Assembly: GCF_937873615.1 (NCBI RefSeq)
Contig: NZ_CALMYP010000011.1
Location: 1-64,000, forward strand
From: an uncultured Paracoccus sp.
Lineage (GTDB): Bacteria; Pseudomonadota; Alphaproteobacteria; Rhodobacterales; Rhodobacteraceae
Length of the DNA: 64,000 nucleotides
Direction of reading: 5' to 3'
Below are positions 9,472 through 17,805 of this stretch, in pieces (positions within the stretch are counted from its first letter, which is position 1; every line of letters starts with the position of its first letter). Made by a program: the position numbers and the translations under genes. Below the pieces are notes generated by a model. The model saw only the letters and a program-made list of their open reading frames with translations. It made no database searches and was not told the origin of the DNA.

Positions 9472-9500
9472 TTGTCAGGTCATTAATCCTTTCCTAAATA
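9472..9500 (+). promoter_or_regulatory. candidate hfq promoter
   Basis: TTGTCA (9472-9477) and TAAATA (9495-9500) have a 17-base spacer and lie 30 bases before the hfq ATG in a locally AT-rich stretch. This is a good sigma70-type match. The short leader would carry the AACAGGGG ribosome site. Confidence 0.55.
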
Positions 9501-9530
9501 TTGGAAAACAAACAGAACAGGGGTCGAACC

Positions 9531-9764
9531 ATGGCTGCCGACAAACAGAATCTTCAGGATGCCTTCCTGAACCATGTCCGCAAGGCCAAGGTTCCGGTCA
9601 CCATCTTCCTGATCAATGGCGTCAAGCTGCAGGGCGTGATCACCTGGTTCGACAATTTCTGCGTGCTCCTGCGCCGCGACGGTCAATCGCAGCTTGTCTA
9701 CAAACATGCGATTTCGACCATCATGCCGGGCGCACCGATCAATCTCTACGAAGGCGAAGACTGA
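9531..9764 (+). CDS. hfq: RNA chaperone Hfq
   Basis: Sm-like hexameric RNA chaperone that pairs small RNAs with mRNAs. The 77-residue product has the Sm1 segment ([21 protein letters not shown]) and the Sm2 motif YKHAIST. The length is normal for alphaproteobacterial Hfq, which has a short C-terminal tail. The start is ATG at 9531 with AACAGGGG upstream; an in-frame TTG at 9501 would overlap the promoter -10 box and add non-conserved residues. It is directly joined to hflX with no gap, the classic hfq-hflX pair. Confidence 0.95.
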   Translation: MAADKQNLQDAFLNHVRKAKVPVTIFLINGVKLQGVITWFDNFCVLLRRDGQSQLVYKHAISTIMPGAPINLYEGED

Positions 9765-11063
9765 TTGGCTGAAGCCCATGTCACGGAACGCGCACCGACC
9801 CGCGCCTATGTGATCCATCCCGATATCGACGGCGCCGGCGGCCAACGCCGGACGCCCGAAAATGCGCTGGAGGAGGCCGTGGCCCTCGCCCATGCCCTGC
9901 CCGGCGTCGACATCGTCGGCGCCCAGGTCGCGCGGCTGCGCAAGCCCTCGCCGGGGCAGTTGTTCACCAAGGGCAAGCTCGAAGAACTGGGTCACGCGCT
10001 GGAAGCGATCGAGGCCGAACTGGTGCTGATCGACGGCCCCGTGACCCCGGTCCAGCAGCGCAATCTGGAAAAGGCCTGGGATGTGAAGATCCTCGACCGG
10101 ACCGGGCTGATCCTCGAAATCTTCGCCGACCGGGCCCGGACCCGCGAAGGCGTGTTGCAGGTCGAACTGGCGGCCCTGTCCTATCAGCGCACCCGGCTGG
10201 TCCGGGCCTGGACCCACCTCGAACGCCAGCGCGGCGGGCTTGGCTTCGTCGGCGGCCCCGGCGAAACCCAGATCGAGGCCGACCGCCGCGCCATCGACGA
10301 ACAGATGACCCGGCTGCGCCGCCAGTTGGAACGGGTGGTAAAGACCCGGACCCTGCACCGCGCCTCGCGCGCCAAGGTGCCCTATCCCATCGTGGCGCTG
10401 GTCGGCTATACCAATGCCGGAAAATCGACCCTGTTCAATCGCCTGACCGGGGCCGAGGTGCTGGCCAAGGACATGCTCTTTGCCACGCTCGACCCGACCA
10501 TGCGGTCGATCCGGCTGCCCGGCGGGCGCGACATCATCCTGTCGGATACGGTGGGCTTCATCTCGGACCTCCCGCACGAGCTTGTCGCCGCCTTCCGCGC
10601 CACGCTGGAGGAGGTTCTGGAAGCCGACCTGATCCTGCATGTCCGCGACATTTCCCACCCCGAGACCGAGGAACAGGCCGAAGACGTGGCCGAGATTCTC
10701 GATTCGCTCGGCGTGGATGAGGACGTGGCCCTGATCGAGGTCTGGAACAAGATCGACGCCCTCTCGCCCGCCACCCGCGAGGCGCTGCGCCGCACCGATC
10801 GGCGCACCGAGGGGGTGCAGGCGATCTCGGCCCTGACTGGCGAGGGTCTGGACGACCTCTCCGCCGCCATTGACGCGGCCCTCGATGGCGTGCTGGCCGA
10901 GTTGCGAGAGCCGGCGGAATTGCGTCTCGATTTCAGCGACGGTCGCCGCCGCGCCTGGCTGCATCAGGCCGGCGTGGTCGAAGACGAGCGCCAGACCGAG
11001 GACGGCTTCACCCTCGATGTGGTCTGGACCGAACGCCAGCGCGCCGCCTATCAGGCCCTCTGA
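9765..11063 (+). CDS. hflX: ribosome-associated GTPase HflX
   Basis: GTPase that binds the large ribosomal subunit and helps split stalled ribosomes. The 432-residue product has the HflX N-terminal domain, a coiled segment with the GGRGxxE-like stretch (QRGGLGFVGGPGETQIE), and a G domain with G1 GYTNAGKST at about residue 212, DTVGF, and NKID. The start is TTG at 9765, immediately after the hfq stop and preceded by AAGGCGAAGA. This start is the least certain part; no in-frame ATG gives a family-length product. Confidence 0.9.
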   Translation: MAEAHVTERAPTRAYVIHPDIDGAGGQRRTPENALEEAVALAHALPGVDIVGAQVARLRKPSPGQLFTKGKLEELGHALEAIEAELVLIDGPVTPVQQRNLEKAWDVKILDRTGLILEIFADRARTREGVLQVELAALSYQRTRLVRAWTHLERQRGGLGFVGGPGETQIEADRRAIDEQMTRLRRQLERVVKTRTLHRASRAKVPYPIVALVGYTNAGKSTLFNRLTGAEVLAKDMLFATLDPTMRSIRLPGGRDIILSDTVGFISDLPHELVAAFRATLEEVLEADLILHVRDISHPETEEQAEDVAEILDSLGVDEDVALIEVWNKIDALSPATREALRRTDRRTEGVQAISALTGEGLDDLSAAIDAALDGVLAELREPAELRLDFSDGRRRAWLHQAGVVEDERQTEDGFTLDVVWTERQRAAYQAL

Positions 11064-11179
11064 CCCTCACCCGACACGCGCCCTTGGCACGCCGCGCCGG
11101 CGCCCGCAGGCGTATGCACGCGATATGGACAGGATATGGACGCAATATCGACCCGATGAGGACGCGGTTTTTTCAGCCC

Positions 11180-11437
11180 CTACAGGCTGTTATGGCTGTT
11201 CAGCAGATCCGCCGCCCTGACCGTCCGCCCGCTCGGCAACTTGCACAGATCGGCCCGCCTTCCGCCCGAAGTCCGGGCAATCACCTCGCCACCGCTGCGC
11301 TGACAATAGACCGCCGCCGGCGTCGGCGGCGGTGCCGCACCGGTCCCGCTCTGCCGGTTATTGCCACCGGAACCGCCACAGGCAGTCAGCGCGAAAAGGG
11401 CGGACAGGACTATGAAACGTCGCAACTTGGCCTCCAT
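11180..11437 (-). CDS. small DUF333-like lipoprotein
   Basis: 85-residue predicted lipoprotein. The N terminus is a lipoprotein signal (LRRF, hydrophobic core, lipobox LTAC-G, cysteine at about residue 20), followed by a Gly/Asn/Pro-rich linker. The C-terminal segment YCQRSGGEVIAR...LCKLPSGR resembles the DUF333 pattern (YCxxxGG...C.LPDG). ATG at 11437 was chosen because it places the signal peptide at the N terminus. It is convergent with hflX. The 116 bases between them hold two copies of GATATGGAC (11122-11130, 11133-11141) and no gene. Function unknown. Confidence 0.7.
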   Translation of the reverse strand: MEAKLRRFIVLSALFALTACGGSGGNNRQSGTGAAPPPTPAAVYCQRSGGEVIARTSGGRRADLCKLPSGRTVRAADLLNSHNSL

Positions 11438-11520
11438 CTGGTCACATGCTGCCCGAATAGTCAGCCGATCCGCCGCCGGACGCAAGCCCACCCCTAATGC
11501 ACTGAAATATCGTAGGAATT

Positions 11521-11596
11521 TGGTGCCGGCAGCAGGAATCGAACCCGCGACCTTCTGATTACAAATCAGCTGCTCTACCAGCTGAGCTATGCCGGC
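11521..11596 (-). tRNA. tRNA-Thr (anticodon TGT)
   Basis: A full cloverleaf reads on the minus strand. Acceptor GCCGGCA pairs with TGCCGGC. The D arm is GCTCAGCTGGTAGAGC. The anticodon loop TTTGTAA gives TGT, reading ACA. The T arm is GCGGGTTCGATTCCTGC, and CCA is encoded at the 3' end (11521-11523). The anticodon stem closes with four good pairs and one mismatch. Confidence 0.95.
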
Positions 11597-11722
11597 CCAG
11601 ACATATGCGTCCCGGATCGGATAGCGCCCCTGCGCCGCCGGCGCAAGGCTGGCGCGAAAATTGGTTTGCCTGCGACGACAGAGCCGCTACTGTTCGCCAC
11701 GATTCAACGGTTTAGAAGTCTT

Positions 11723-12592
11723 ATGGAAATTGCATATCACGTCGGCGCTTATGGAAGCGGAATGGACCGACTCATCCGGACCCTGCTGCGCAATCGTGAT
11801 GAGCTTTGGCGGGCAGGCGTCGAAGTCCCCTCCCCCCGCCGCTATCGCGGCGTCTACGGAGAGGCCATGGTCGCGCTCAAGGGCGGCCCCGCCTCGGCAG
11901 AAATGCAGGAAATGCTGCTCGATGCGGTCATGGTCAGCGATGATGCGGCGCGGGTCGTGCTCAGCCAGGCGGCCTTTATCGGCCAGCCAAAACGGGCCGT
12001 CACGCCAACCGGGGTCTACCCGACAGCGCATCACCGGATGACCGGCCTGTCCAACCTGTTTCCCCAGTCCCCGGTGGAGTTCTTCGTCAGCATCCTGCAT
12101 CCCGCGCGCCATGTGCAGGATCTGGTGTCGCAGATGAAAGGGGATTACGCGGCGGTCATGGAAGACATCGACCCGCGCCAGCTTCGCTGGGCGCCGATGT
12201 TCCAACGCATGCTGGGCGCGGTGCCCGACCGCAGGATCGTCGCCTGGGCCGAGGAGGATCTGCCCTTCACCTGGCCCGAGGTGCTGCGCGCCGTCGCCGG
12301 CGTCACCGCCGCCATGCCCTTGCAGGACGAGGATGCGATCCTGTCGGACCTGCTGTCGCCCGAAGCCCTGGAACAGTTGAACGCCGAGATCGCCGAACAG
12401 CCCGAGCTGAGCGTGAACGGGCGCCGGGATCTGGTCGAACAGGCGCTGGCACAGGCAGAGCCGGCAAAGCTGGAAGCCGATATCGACCTGCCCGGCTGGT
12501 CGCAGGATCTGATCGACGAATTGTCCGAGATCTACGCCGCCGATCTGGCCGAGATCGCCGCGCTGAGCGGCGTGGAATTCATCTCGGCCTGA
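11723..12592 (+). CDS. sulfotransferase-like protein with degenerate nucleotide-binding loop
   Basis: 289-residue protein of uncertain function. The N-terminal HVGAYGSGMDRLIRTLLRNRD has the shape of the 5'-phosphosulfate loop of sulfotransferases (hydrophobic strand, H.G...G...L...L..N) but lacks the usual K/R-S/T-G-T/S core. A central HPARHVQDLVSQMK may correspond to the 3'-phosphate helix. The C-terminal part is acidic and helical. ATG at 11723 makes the conserved strand begin at residue 3. It stands alone between tRNA-Thr and gapR. It may be a non-catalytic relative of the sulfotransferases at 22-27 kb; this is inference from pattern only. Confidence 0.55.
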   Translation: MEIAYHVGAYGSGMDRLIRTLLRNRDELWRAGVEVPSPRRYRGVYGEAMVALKGGPASAEMQEMLLDAVMVSDDAARVVLSQAAFIGQPKRAVTPTGVYPTAHHRMTGLSNLFPQSPVEFFVSILHPARHVQDLVSQMKGDYAAVMEDIDPRQLRWAPMFQRMLGAVPDRRIVAWAEEDLPFTWPEVLRAVAGVTAAMPLQDEDAILSDLLSPEALEQLNAEIAEQPELSVNGRRDLVEQALAQAEPAKLEADIDLPGWSQDLIDELSEIYAADLAEIAALSGVEFISA

Positions 12593-12606
12593 TCGGCAGG
12601 CTGCGC

Positions 12607-12858
12607 TCAGGCCATGCCGAGCGCGGCCTTGTACATGTCCAGAATCGCCTCTTCCTCGGCGATGTCGTCACGGTCGCGCTTGCGCAGCGCGATCACTTTC
12701 TTCATCACCTTGGTGTCGTAGCCACGGGCCTTGGCCTCGGCCATCACCTCTTTCTGGCGCTCGGTCACGTCCTTCTTCTCGGCCTCCAGCTGCTCGTATT
12801 GCTCGATGAACTGGCGCAGCTCGTCGGCCGCGACGTTATAGGCGTGATCGTCCTGCAT
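12607..12858 (-). CDS. gapR: GapR family nucleoid-associated protein (DUF2312)
   Basis: 83-residue coiled-coil DNA-binding protein. The sequence shows the DUF2312 hallmarks LRQFIEQYEQLEAEKKDV, AEAKARGYDTKVMKKVIALRK and a terminal LDMYKAALG. In Caulobacter, GapR binds AT-rich, overtwisted DNA ahead of replication and transcription; the family is largely alphaproteobacterial. ATG at 12858 is preceded by GGGGGA, and upstream in-frame starts add non-conserved residues. It is convergent with the preceding sulfotransferase-like gene. Confidence 0.9.
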   Translation of the reverse strand: MQDDHAYNVAADELRQFIEQYEQLEAEKKDVTERQKEVMAEAKARGYDTKVMKKVIALRKRDRDDIAEEEAILDMYKAALGMA

Positions 12859-12945
12859 GATGTCCCCCGTTATTGGCGCGGCAGACATAGGCCGTCTTGC
12901 CGGGTTCTGCAATCGGGGCTAAGCCGGCGGCGGAAAGAGGATGGC

Positions 12946-13173
12946 ATGAACATATTCGACATCGTGATCTGGGCCGGCGCATTCCTGACCCTTCTGGGCC
13001 TGATCGGCATCGCCTGGTGCATCTGGACGGTCTGGCGCGCCAGGCGCAGCGGGCTGGACGAGGCCGCCTTCCGCACCCGGATGCAAAGCGTCGTCGCCGT
13101 CAACATAGCGGCACTGGCCGCTTCGGTCATCGGTCTGATGGCGGTGGTGATCGGGATCATGCTGGGCAGCTAG
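12946..13173 (+). CDS. small two-helix membrane protein
   Basis: 75-residue hypothetical inner-membrane protein. It has two hydrophobic segments (about residues 6-28 and 50-72) joined by a basic cytosolic-looking loop (WRARRSG...RTRMQS). ATG at 12946 has a strong GGAAAGAGG ribosome site. Its stop overlaps the mnmH stop on the other strand by four bases. The composition resembles small conserved Rhodobacteraceae membrane proteins of unknown role. Confidence 0.75.
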   Translation: MNIFDIVIWAGAFLTLLGLIGIAWCIWTVWRARRSGLDEAAFRTRMQSVVAVNIAALAASVIGLMAVVIGIMLGS

Positions 13174-14231
13174 GCCCGGCCAAGCCGCGCCAACGCATCC
13201 TCGACCCGGCCCGCTGCGGCATCGAGATCGTTCAGATCCGCCAGCGGAACCACCGTCGCCTCGCGCTCGGCATAGCGGGCGCGGTGCTTGGCATAGCGCG
13301 GATCGTAGTGATGCCGCATCAGGCTTTCGGCCAGTGCCGGCCAGTCGCGCCGATCGGCAAGGTGCTGCCAGTCCTCGATCTGTTCAGCCGAATGCAACCG
13401 GGCCAGCTTCTGCAGGATCTGCCCGACCTCTCCCGGCTCCTGCGCGATATCGGCATAGTCGCGCGCCGAATAGGCCGCCCGCGCCTCGACCGGGACCTCC
13501 AGCGTCACCCGCAGCGCCTGCGCCACCCCGTGCCAGACGGCGCGCGGCAAGGTGCGCTCCCCGATGCGAGAGCTTTCGCCTTCGACCAGCACCGGGCGGG
13601 CGGGGTCCAATGCTTCCAACGCCGAGGCAAGGCGCCCTTCAAAGGCCTTCTGGCTGGGCTGATCGCCCATGGCACCGAACAGGCTGCCACGATGATTGGC
13701 CAGCCCTTCCAGATCGACGACCTGATGGCCGCGCGCCGCCAGCCGGGACAGGATCGCGGTCTTGGCGCTGCCGGTATTGCCGTCGAGAACGACGACCGGC
13801 GCCGGAAAGCCCAGTTCCTGCACACGCCTGACCACCAGGGCGCGCCAGCTTTTATAGCCGCCCTCGACACGCGCCACCCGCCAGCCGACCTGTGCCAGGA
13901 TCGTTGCCATCGCGCCAGAGCGCTGCCCGCCGCGCCAGCAATAGACCAGGGGTTGCCAGCCCCCCGACCGGTCCTTCAACGGCCCGGCGATATGGCGCGC
14001 AATGTTCGTGGCGACAAGCGCCGCCCCGACCTTGCGGGCGTCGAAGGGCGAGACCTGCTTGTAGATGGTGCCGACCTGGGCGCGTTCCGCATCGTTCAGC
14101 ACCGGCAGGCTGATGGCACCGGGCAGATGGTCCTCGGCATATTCCGAGGGCGCGCGCACGTCGATGATATCGTCGAAACGGCCCGAGGCGGCATTGACCG
14201 CATCGAGCCGAAGCGGGGTCGGGTCATTCAC
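13170..14231 (-). CDS. mnmH: tRNA 2-selenouridine synthase
   Basis: Converts 2-thiouridine at the wobble position of tRNAs for Lys, Glu and Gln to 2-selenouridine through a geranylated intermediate, using selenophosphate. The 353-residue protein has an N-terminal rhodanese domain with catalytic Cys98 (VYCWRGGQRS) and a C-terminal P-loop domain with GNTGSAKT at 151-158. The start appears to be GTG at 14231; no better start is seen. The selenophosphate synthetase partner selD is not in this window. The next gene on this strand (L,D-transpeptidase) is only 16 bases away, so they may be co-transcribed. Confidence 0.9.
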   Translation of the reverse strand: MNDPTPLRLDAVNAASGRFDDIIDVRAPSEYAEDHLPGAISLPVLNDAERAQVGTIYKQVSPFDARKVGAALVATNIARHIAGPLKDRSGGWQPLVYCWRGGQRSGAMATILAQVGWRVARVEGGYKSWRALVVRRVQELGFPAPVVVLDGNTGSAKTAILSRLAARGHQVVDLEGLANHRGSLFGAMGDQPSQKAFEGRLASALEALDPARPVLVEGESSRIGERTLPRAVWHGVAQALRVTLEVPVEARAAYSARDYADIAQEPGEVGQILQKLARLHSAEQIEDWQHLADRRDWPALAESLMRHHYDPRYAKHRARYAEREATVVPLADLNDLDAAAGRVEDALARLGRA

Positions 14232-14247
14232 TCCGGCGCTCGCCGGA

Positions 14248-14787
14248 TCAGAAGACGTAGACCGGGGTGCCGATCGGCACCTGCTCGAACAGCGCCATCA
14301 CCGCCTCGTTGCGCATCCGGATACAGCCGTTCGAGACCGCGCGCCCGATGGAGCCCGGCTCTGTCGTGCCATGGATGCGAATGGCGGTGTCGTTGCCATT
14401 GGCGTCATAGAGATACAGCGCCCGCGCCCCAAGCGGGTTGCGCGGACCGCCAGGCATCCCGTCCTTGTACTTGCCGTATTGCTGCGGCTTGCGGGCGATC
14501 ATGTCGGGCGTGGGCGTCCAACTGGGCCATTCCGCCTTGCGCCCGACCCGGGCCTTGCCCTTCCAGACCAGTTCGGCCTGACCGACGGCGACGCCGTAAC
14601 GGATGGCCCGGTCCGGCGCGGTCACATGGTAAAGGAAGAACTTGTCCGAAACGACGATGATCGAGCCGACCTCGAACCCCTCTCGGATCGGCACCTCGGT
14701 CGGCTGATAGGGATCGGCCTGCGCCAGCACCAGCGAGGGCGCGGCGATCAGGGGCAATGCAAGCCCGAAAACCTGACGACGGTTCAT
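14248..14787 (-). CDS. L,D-transpeptidase (YkuD domain), exported
   Basis: 179-residue periplasmic L,D-transpeptidase of the ErfK/YbiS/YcfS/YnhG family, which makes 3-3 peptidoglycan crosslinks or attaches proteins to peptidoglycan. The signal peptide ([22 protein letters not shown]) is followed by a YkuD domain with His139 (RIHGT) and catalytic Cys155 in VSNGCIRM. This is one of three YkuD proteins in the window. Which reaction it performs cannot be told from sequence. Confidence 0.9.
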   Translation of the reverse strand: MNRRQVFGLALPLIAAPSLVLAQADPYQPTEVPIREGFEVGSIIVVSDKFFLYHVTAPDRAIRYGVAVGQAELVWKGKARVGRKAEWPSWTPTPDMIARKPQQYGKYKDGMPGGPRNPLGARALYLYDANGNDTAIRIHGTTEPGSIGRAVSNGCIRMRNEAVMALFEQVPIGTPVYVF

Positions 14788-15196
14788 GGAGTCTCATCCT
14801 GTAACTGCTCGTTTGGGCCAATCTACAGGCTCGGGCATCCCAACTCAATCCCGCGCCTTCGGGCGGGCCTTGACAGCACAAAGGCGGGTTCACATCTTCG
14901 TCAGATGGAACCGAGCTGCTGCCATCGCCGCGAAAGCGCGCCACGCAAGGCCGCCCCCCGACCCGCGCATCTGTGCCGGGGCCGGGGCGGTCGCGGTTGT
15001 CGCTGTCACGCCGGCACAGGCCGCGCCCGGCTTCGCGCCAATCCGGCCCTGACTGCCGGCCCGGGCCTGCCGCCGCTTCGCCTGCATCCCGGCTGGCCGG
15101 CCTCGGACGCTCCGGTTCTGGTGCCGCTTTCGCCGCAGGCCCCGCCTGTCCTGATCTCTGAAACCCTTTCCCATGGATTCAGAACAGGACAAGCCC
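14788..15196. other. gene-free stretch between L,D-transpeptidase and copper ATPase genes
   Basis: 409 bases with no convincing gene. A possible plus-strand promoter TTGACA (14870-14875), 17-base spacer, CATCTT (14893-14898) points towards the copper ATPase and would leave a leader of about 290 bases. I see no CueR-type dyad between -10 and -35 elements. Open frames here show no conserved features; one from 14905 is Cys/His-rich at its start but looks like GC-rich noise. Confidence 0.4.
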
Positions 15197-17671
15197 ATGT
15201 CTGCCGCCACTGACACAACCCTTCCCACCGCAGCGCCCCTGCCCGTTCAGGGCCGCGATATCGAACTGACGCTGAGCGGGCTCAGCTGCGCCTCCTGCGT
15301 CGGCCGGGCCGAGCGCGCGCTTGCCGCCGTGCCGGGCATCGAGGCACCGCAGGTGAACCTCGCCACCGGTCGCGCCCGGATGCGGCTTCTGGACCCCGGC
15401 GCCCTGCCCCGCGCCACCGAGGCACTGGAACGCGCCGGCTATCCGGCGCTGGAGGAACACACCACCCTGAATGTCGAGGGGATGAGCTGCGCCTCTTGCG
15501 TTGGTCGGGTCGAGCGGGCGCTGACCGAGACCCCCGGCGTCTCGAAGGCCGAGGTCAATTTGGTCACCGGCACCGCCGAAATCACCCATAGCGCCGGTAT
15601 CGACGCGCAGTCGCTGGCCGATCTGGTCACGGCGAAGGGCTATCCCGCCCGGCCCAAGGCTGCCGAGGCGCAGGCCGCGCATCTCGATCACGATGCCGAC
15701 GCCAACCGGCTGCGCCGCGCCTTCCTGACCGCGCTTGGCCTGACCCTGCCGGTCTTCATCGTCGAGATGGGCGGCCATGTCTTCCCTGGCTTCCATCACT
15801 GGCTGGCGGCGACGATCCCGACGCAGGCGCTGTGGATCGCGGAGTTCCTGCTGACCGCTGCCGTTCTGGCCGGGCCGGGGCGCATCTTCTATCGCCACGG
15901 CGTGCCGGCGCTGCTGCGCGGCGCGCCCGAGATGAACAGCCTCGTGGTGCTGGGGGCGACGGCCGCCTTTCTATATTCCGTCATCGCCACCTTCGCGCCG
16001 GGCCTGCTGCCCGAGGGTGCGCGCCATGTCTATTACGAAAGTGCCGCCGTCATCGTCACGCTGATCCTGTTGGGCCGTTGGCTGGAGGCGCGCGCCAAGG
16101 GCGAGGCCGGGCAGGCGATCCGGCGGCTGATGGACCTCGCCCCGGATTCGGCCCAGGTCGAACGCGACGGCGGGCTGCGCGATCTGCCCATCGGGCAGAT
16201 CCGGCCCGGCGACATCGTCCGCCTGCGCCCGGGAGAGCGGGTCGCGGTCGATGGCGAATTGCTGGACGGTCAGGGCAGCGTCGACGAATCCATGCTGACC
16301 GGCGAACCGGTCCCGGCCGAGAAATCGCCGGGCGACGCGCTGATCGGCGGCACCGTCAACGGCAATGTCCCGCTGCGCTATCGCGTGACCGCGACCGGCG
16401 CCGATACCAGGCTGGCCGGGATCGTCCGGCTGGTCGAACAGGCGCAGGCCGGCAAGCTGCCGGTGCAGGCCCTTGTCGACCGGGTGACGCGGATCTTCGT
16501 GCCCGTCGTCATGGCGCTTTCCGCGCTGACCTTCCTGCTCTGGCTGCTGCTCGGCCCGGCGCCGGCGCTGGCACCGGCGGTCGTGGCCGCGATCTCGGTC
16601 CTGATCATCGCCTGCCCCTGCGCCATGGGGCTGGCGGTGCCGGTCTCGATCCTGGTCGGCACCGGGCGGGGGGCGCAGCTTGGCATCCTGTTCCGGCGCG
16701 GCGACGCGCTTCAGCGCCTGTCGGAGGCCCGCATTTCCGCCTTCGACAAGACCGGCACTCTGACCGAGGGCCGCCCGGTCCTGACCGGGATCGAGACCGC
16801 CGGCATCGCCCGCGACGAGGCCCTGCGCTTTGCCGCGGGGATCGAGGCAGGCTCGGAACACCCGCTGGCCCGCGCCGTGCTGGAGGCAGCCGCAAAGGAC
16901 GGCATCGCCCCGCCCGAGGCCCACGAGATCGCCGCCCAACCCGGCCACGGCATTGGCGGCACCGTCGAGGGCCGCCCTGTGCTGATCGGCAACCCCGGCG
17001 CACTTGCGGCGGCAGGGATCACAGCCGATCCGGATCTGCTCGCCCATGCCGAGGCCGCCGCGTCCGAAGGGCGCACGCCGATGCATCTGGCGGTGGATGG
17101 CACCCATGTCGCGGCGCTGTTCGTGGCCGACCCGCCGCGCCCGCAATCGGCCGGCGCCATTGCGGCGCTGCACAGGCTGGGACTGAAAACAGCGATGCTG
17201 TCGGGCGATGTGCCGGCGGCGGCGGAATATACCGGACGCAAGCTCGGCATCGGTCAGGTGCAGGGCAGCGTCACGCCCGAGGCGAAGCTCGACGCGCTTC
17301 GCCAGATGGGCGAGGGCACGGTCTTCGTCGGCGACGGCATCAATGACGCGCCGGTGCTGGCCGGGGCCGATACCGGCATCGCCATGGGGTCCGGCACCGA
17401 TATCGCCATCGAGGCCGCCGAGGTCGTGCTGATGCGCCCCGATCCCGGCGCGGTGCCGACCGCCATCCGGCTGAGCCGCGCGGTCATGCGCAATATCCGG
17501 CAGAACCTGTTCTGGGCCTTCGCCTATAACGTGCTGCTGATCCCGGTCGCCATGGGCGTGCTGGTGCCCTTCGGCGGCCCGCAACTGTCGCCCATGCTGG
17601 CGGCGGCGGCGATGGCCATGTCCTCGGTCTTCGTGGTCTCGAACGCCTTGCGGCTGCGCCGCTTCGCCTGA
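15197..17671 (+). CDS. copA: copper-exporting P1B-type ATPase
   Basis: Membrane ATPase that pumps Cu(I) out of the cytoplasm, 824 residues. Two N-terminal heavy-metal domains carry GLSCASC (Cys31/34) and GMSCASC (Cys98/101). The transmembrane metal site is CPC at 473-475 ([10 protein letters not shown]), followed by the phosphorylation motif DKTGT with Asp517, the SEHPLARAV nucleotide-binding motif and the hinge [11 protein letters not shown] at 15197 was chosen because AGGAC sits 6 bases upstream; an in-frame ATG at 15173 lacks a ribosome site. No metal-responsive regulator lies next to it. The CPC motif and double HMA support copper rather than zinc or cadmium. Confidence 0.92.
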   Translation: MSAATDTTLPTAAPLPVQGRDIELTLSGLSCASCVGRAERALAAVPGIEAPQVNLATGRARMRLLDPGALPRATEALERAGYPALEEHTTLNVEGMSCASCVGRVERALTETPGVSKAEVNLVTGTAEITHSAGIDAQSLADLVTAKGYPARPKAAEAQAAHLDHDADANRLRRAFLTALGLTLPVFIVEMGGHVFPGFHHWLAATIPTQALWIAEFLLTAAVLAGPGRIFYRHGVPALLRGAPEMNSLVVLGATAAFLYSVIATFAPGLLPEGARHVYYESAAVIVTLILLGRWLEARAKGEAGQAIRRLMDLAPDSAQVERDGGLRDLPIGQIRPGDIVRLRPGERVAVDGELLDGQGSVDESMLTGEPVPAEKSPGDALIGGTVNGNVPLRYRVTATGADTRLAGIVRLVEQAQAGKLPVQALVDRVTRIFVPVVMALSALTFLLWLLLGPAPALAPAVVAAISVLIIACPCAMGLAVPVSILVGTGRGAQLGILFRRGDALQRLSEARISAFDKTGTLTEGRPVLTGIETAGIARDEALRFAAGIEAGSEHPLARAVLEAAAKDGIAPPEAHEIAAQPGHGIGGTVEGRPVLIGNPGALAAAGITADPDLLAHAEAAASEGRTPMHLAVDGTHVAALFVADPPRPQSAGAIAALHRLGLKTAMLSGDVPAAAEYTGRKLGIGQVQGSVTPEAKLDALRQMGEGTVFVGDGINDAPVLAGADTGIAMGSGTDIAIEAAEVVLMRPDPGAVPTAIRLSRAVMRNIRQNLFWAFAYNVLLIPVAMGVLVPFGGPQLSPMLAAAAMAMSSVFVVSNALRLRRFA

Positions 17672-17677
17672 ACCGGT

Positions 17678-17714
17678 CGCGCCGCGTTTCGTGACCGCCA
17701 CAGAACGCGGCGCG
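17678..17714 (+). terminator. hairpin after copA
   Basis: Perfect 11-base arms (17678-17688 and 17704-17714) surround a 15-base loop just after the copA stop. There is no T-run, so it may act as an mRNA 3' end or a weak, Rho-assisted terminator. Confidence 0.4.
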
Positions 17715-17805
17715 TCTGCCTGCTGGCTGGTCATGGCGGCGGGCTGCGTATATAGCTGCCCCAGCCCGCAAGAACGGGCATGAAGGGCTGAGGCAGGAAG
17801 ACAAC

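Noticed and set aside
11122..11141. Two copies of GATATGGAC as an operator
   Set aside because: They lie between two convergent gene ends, where an operator is not expected; a chance short repeat is more likely.
11521..11596. tRNA-Thr as an integration site for a genomic island
   Set aside because: No integrase, no direct repeat of the tRNA 3' end and no change in composition nearby were found.
15097..15190. CueR/MerR-type promoter for copA
   Set aside because: No dyad with a 19-20 base spacer between recognisable -35 and -10 boxes was found.
14905..15213. Cys/His-rich small frame ahead of copA as a copper leader peptide
   Set aside because: No ribosome site at its ATG, Arg/Pro/Ala-rich composition typical of GC noise, and no recognisable metal motif. 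Kept only as a low-interest observation.
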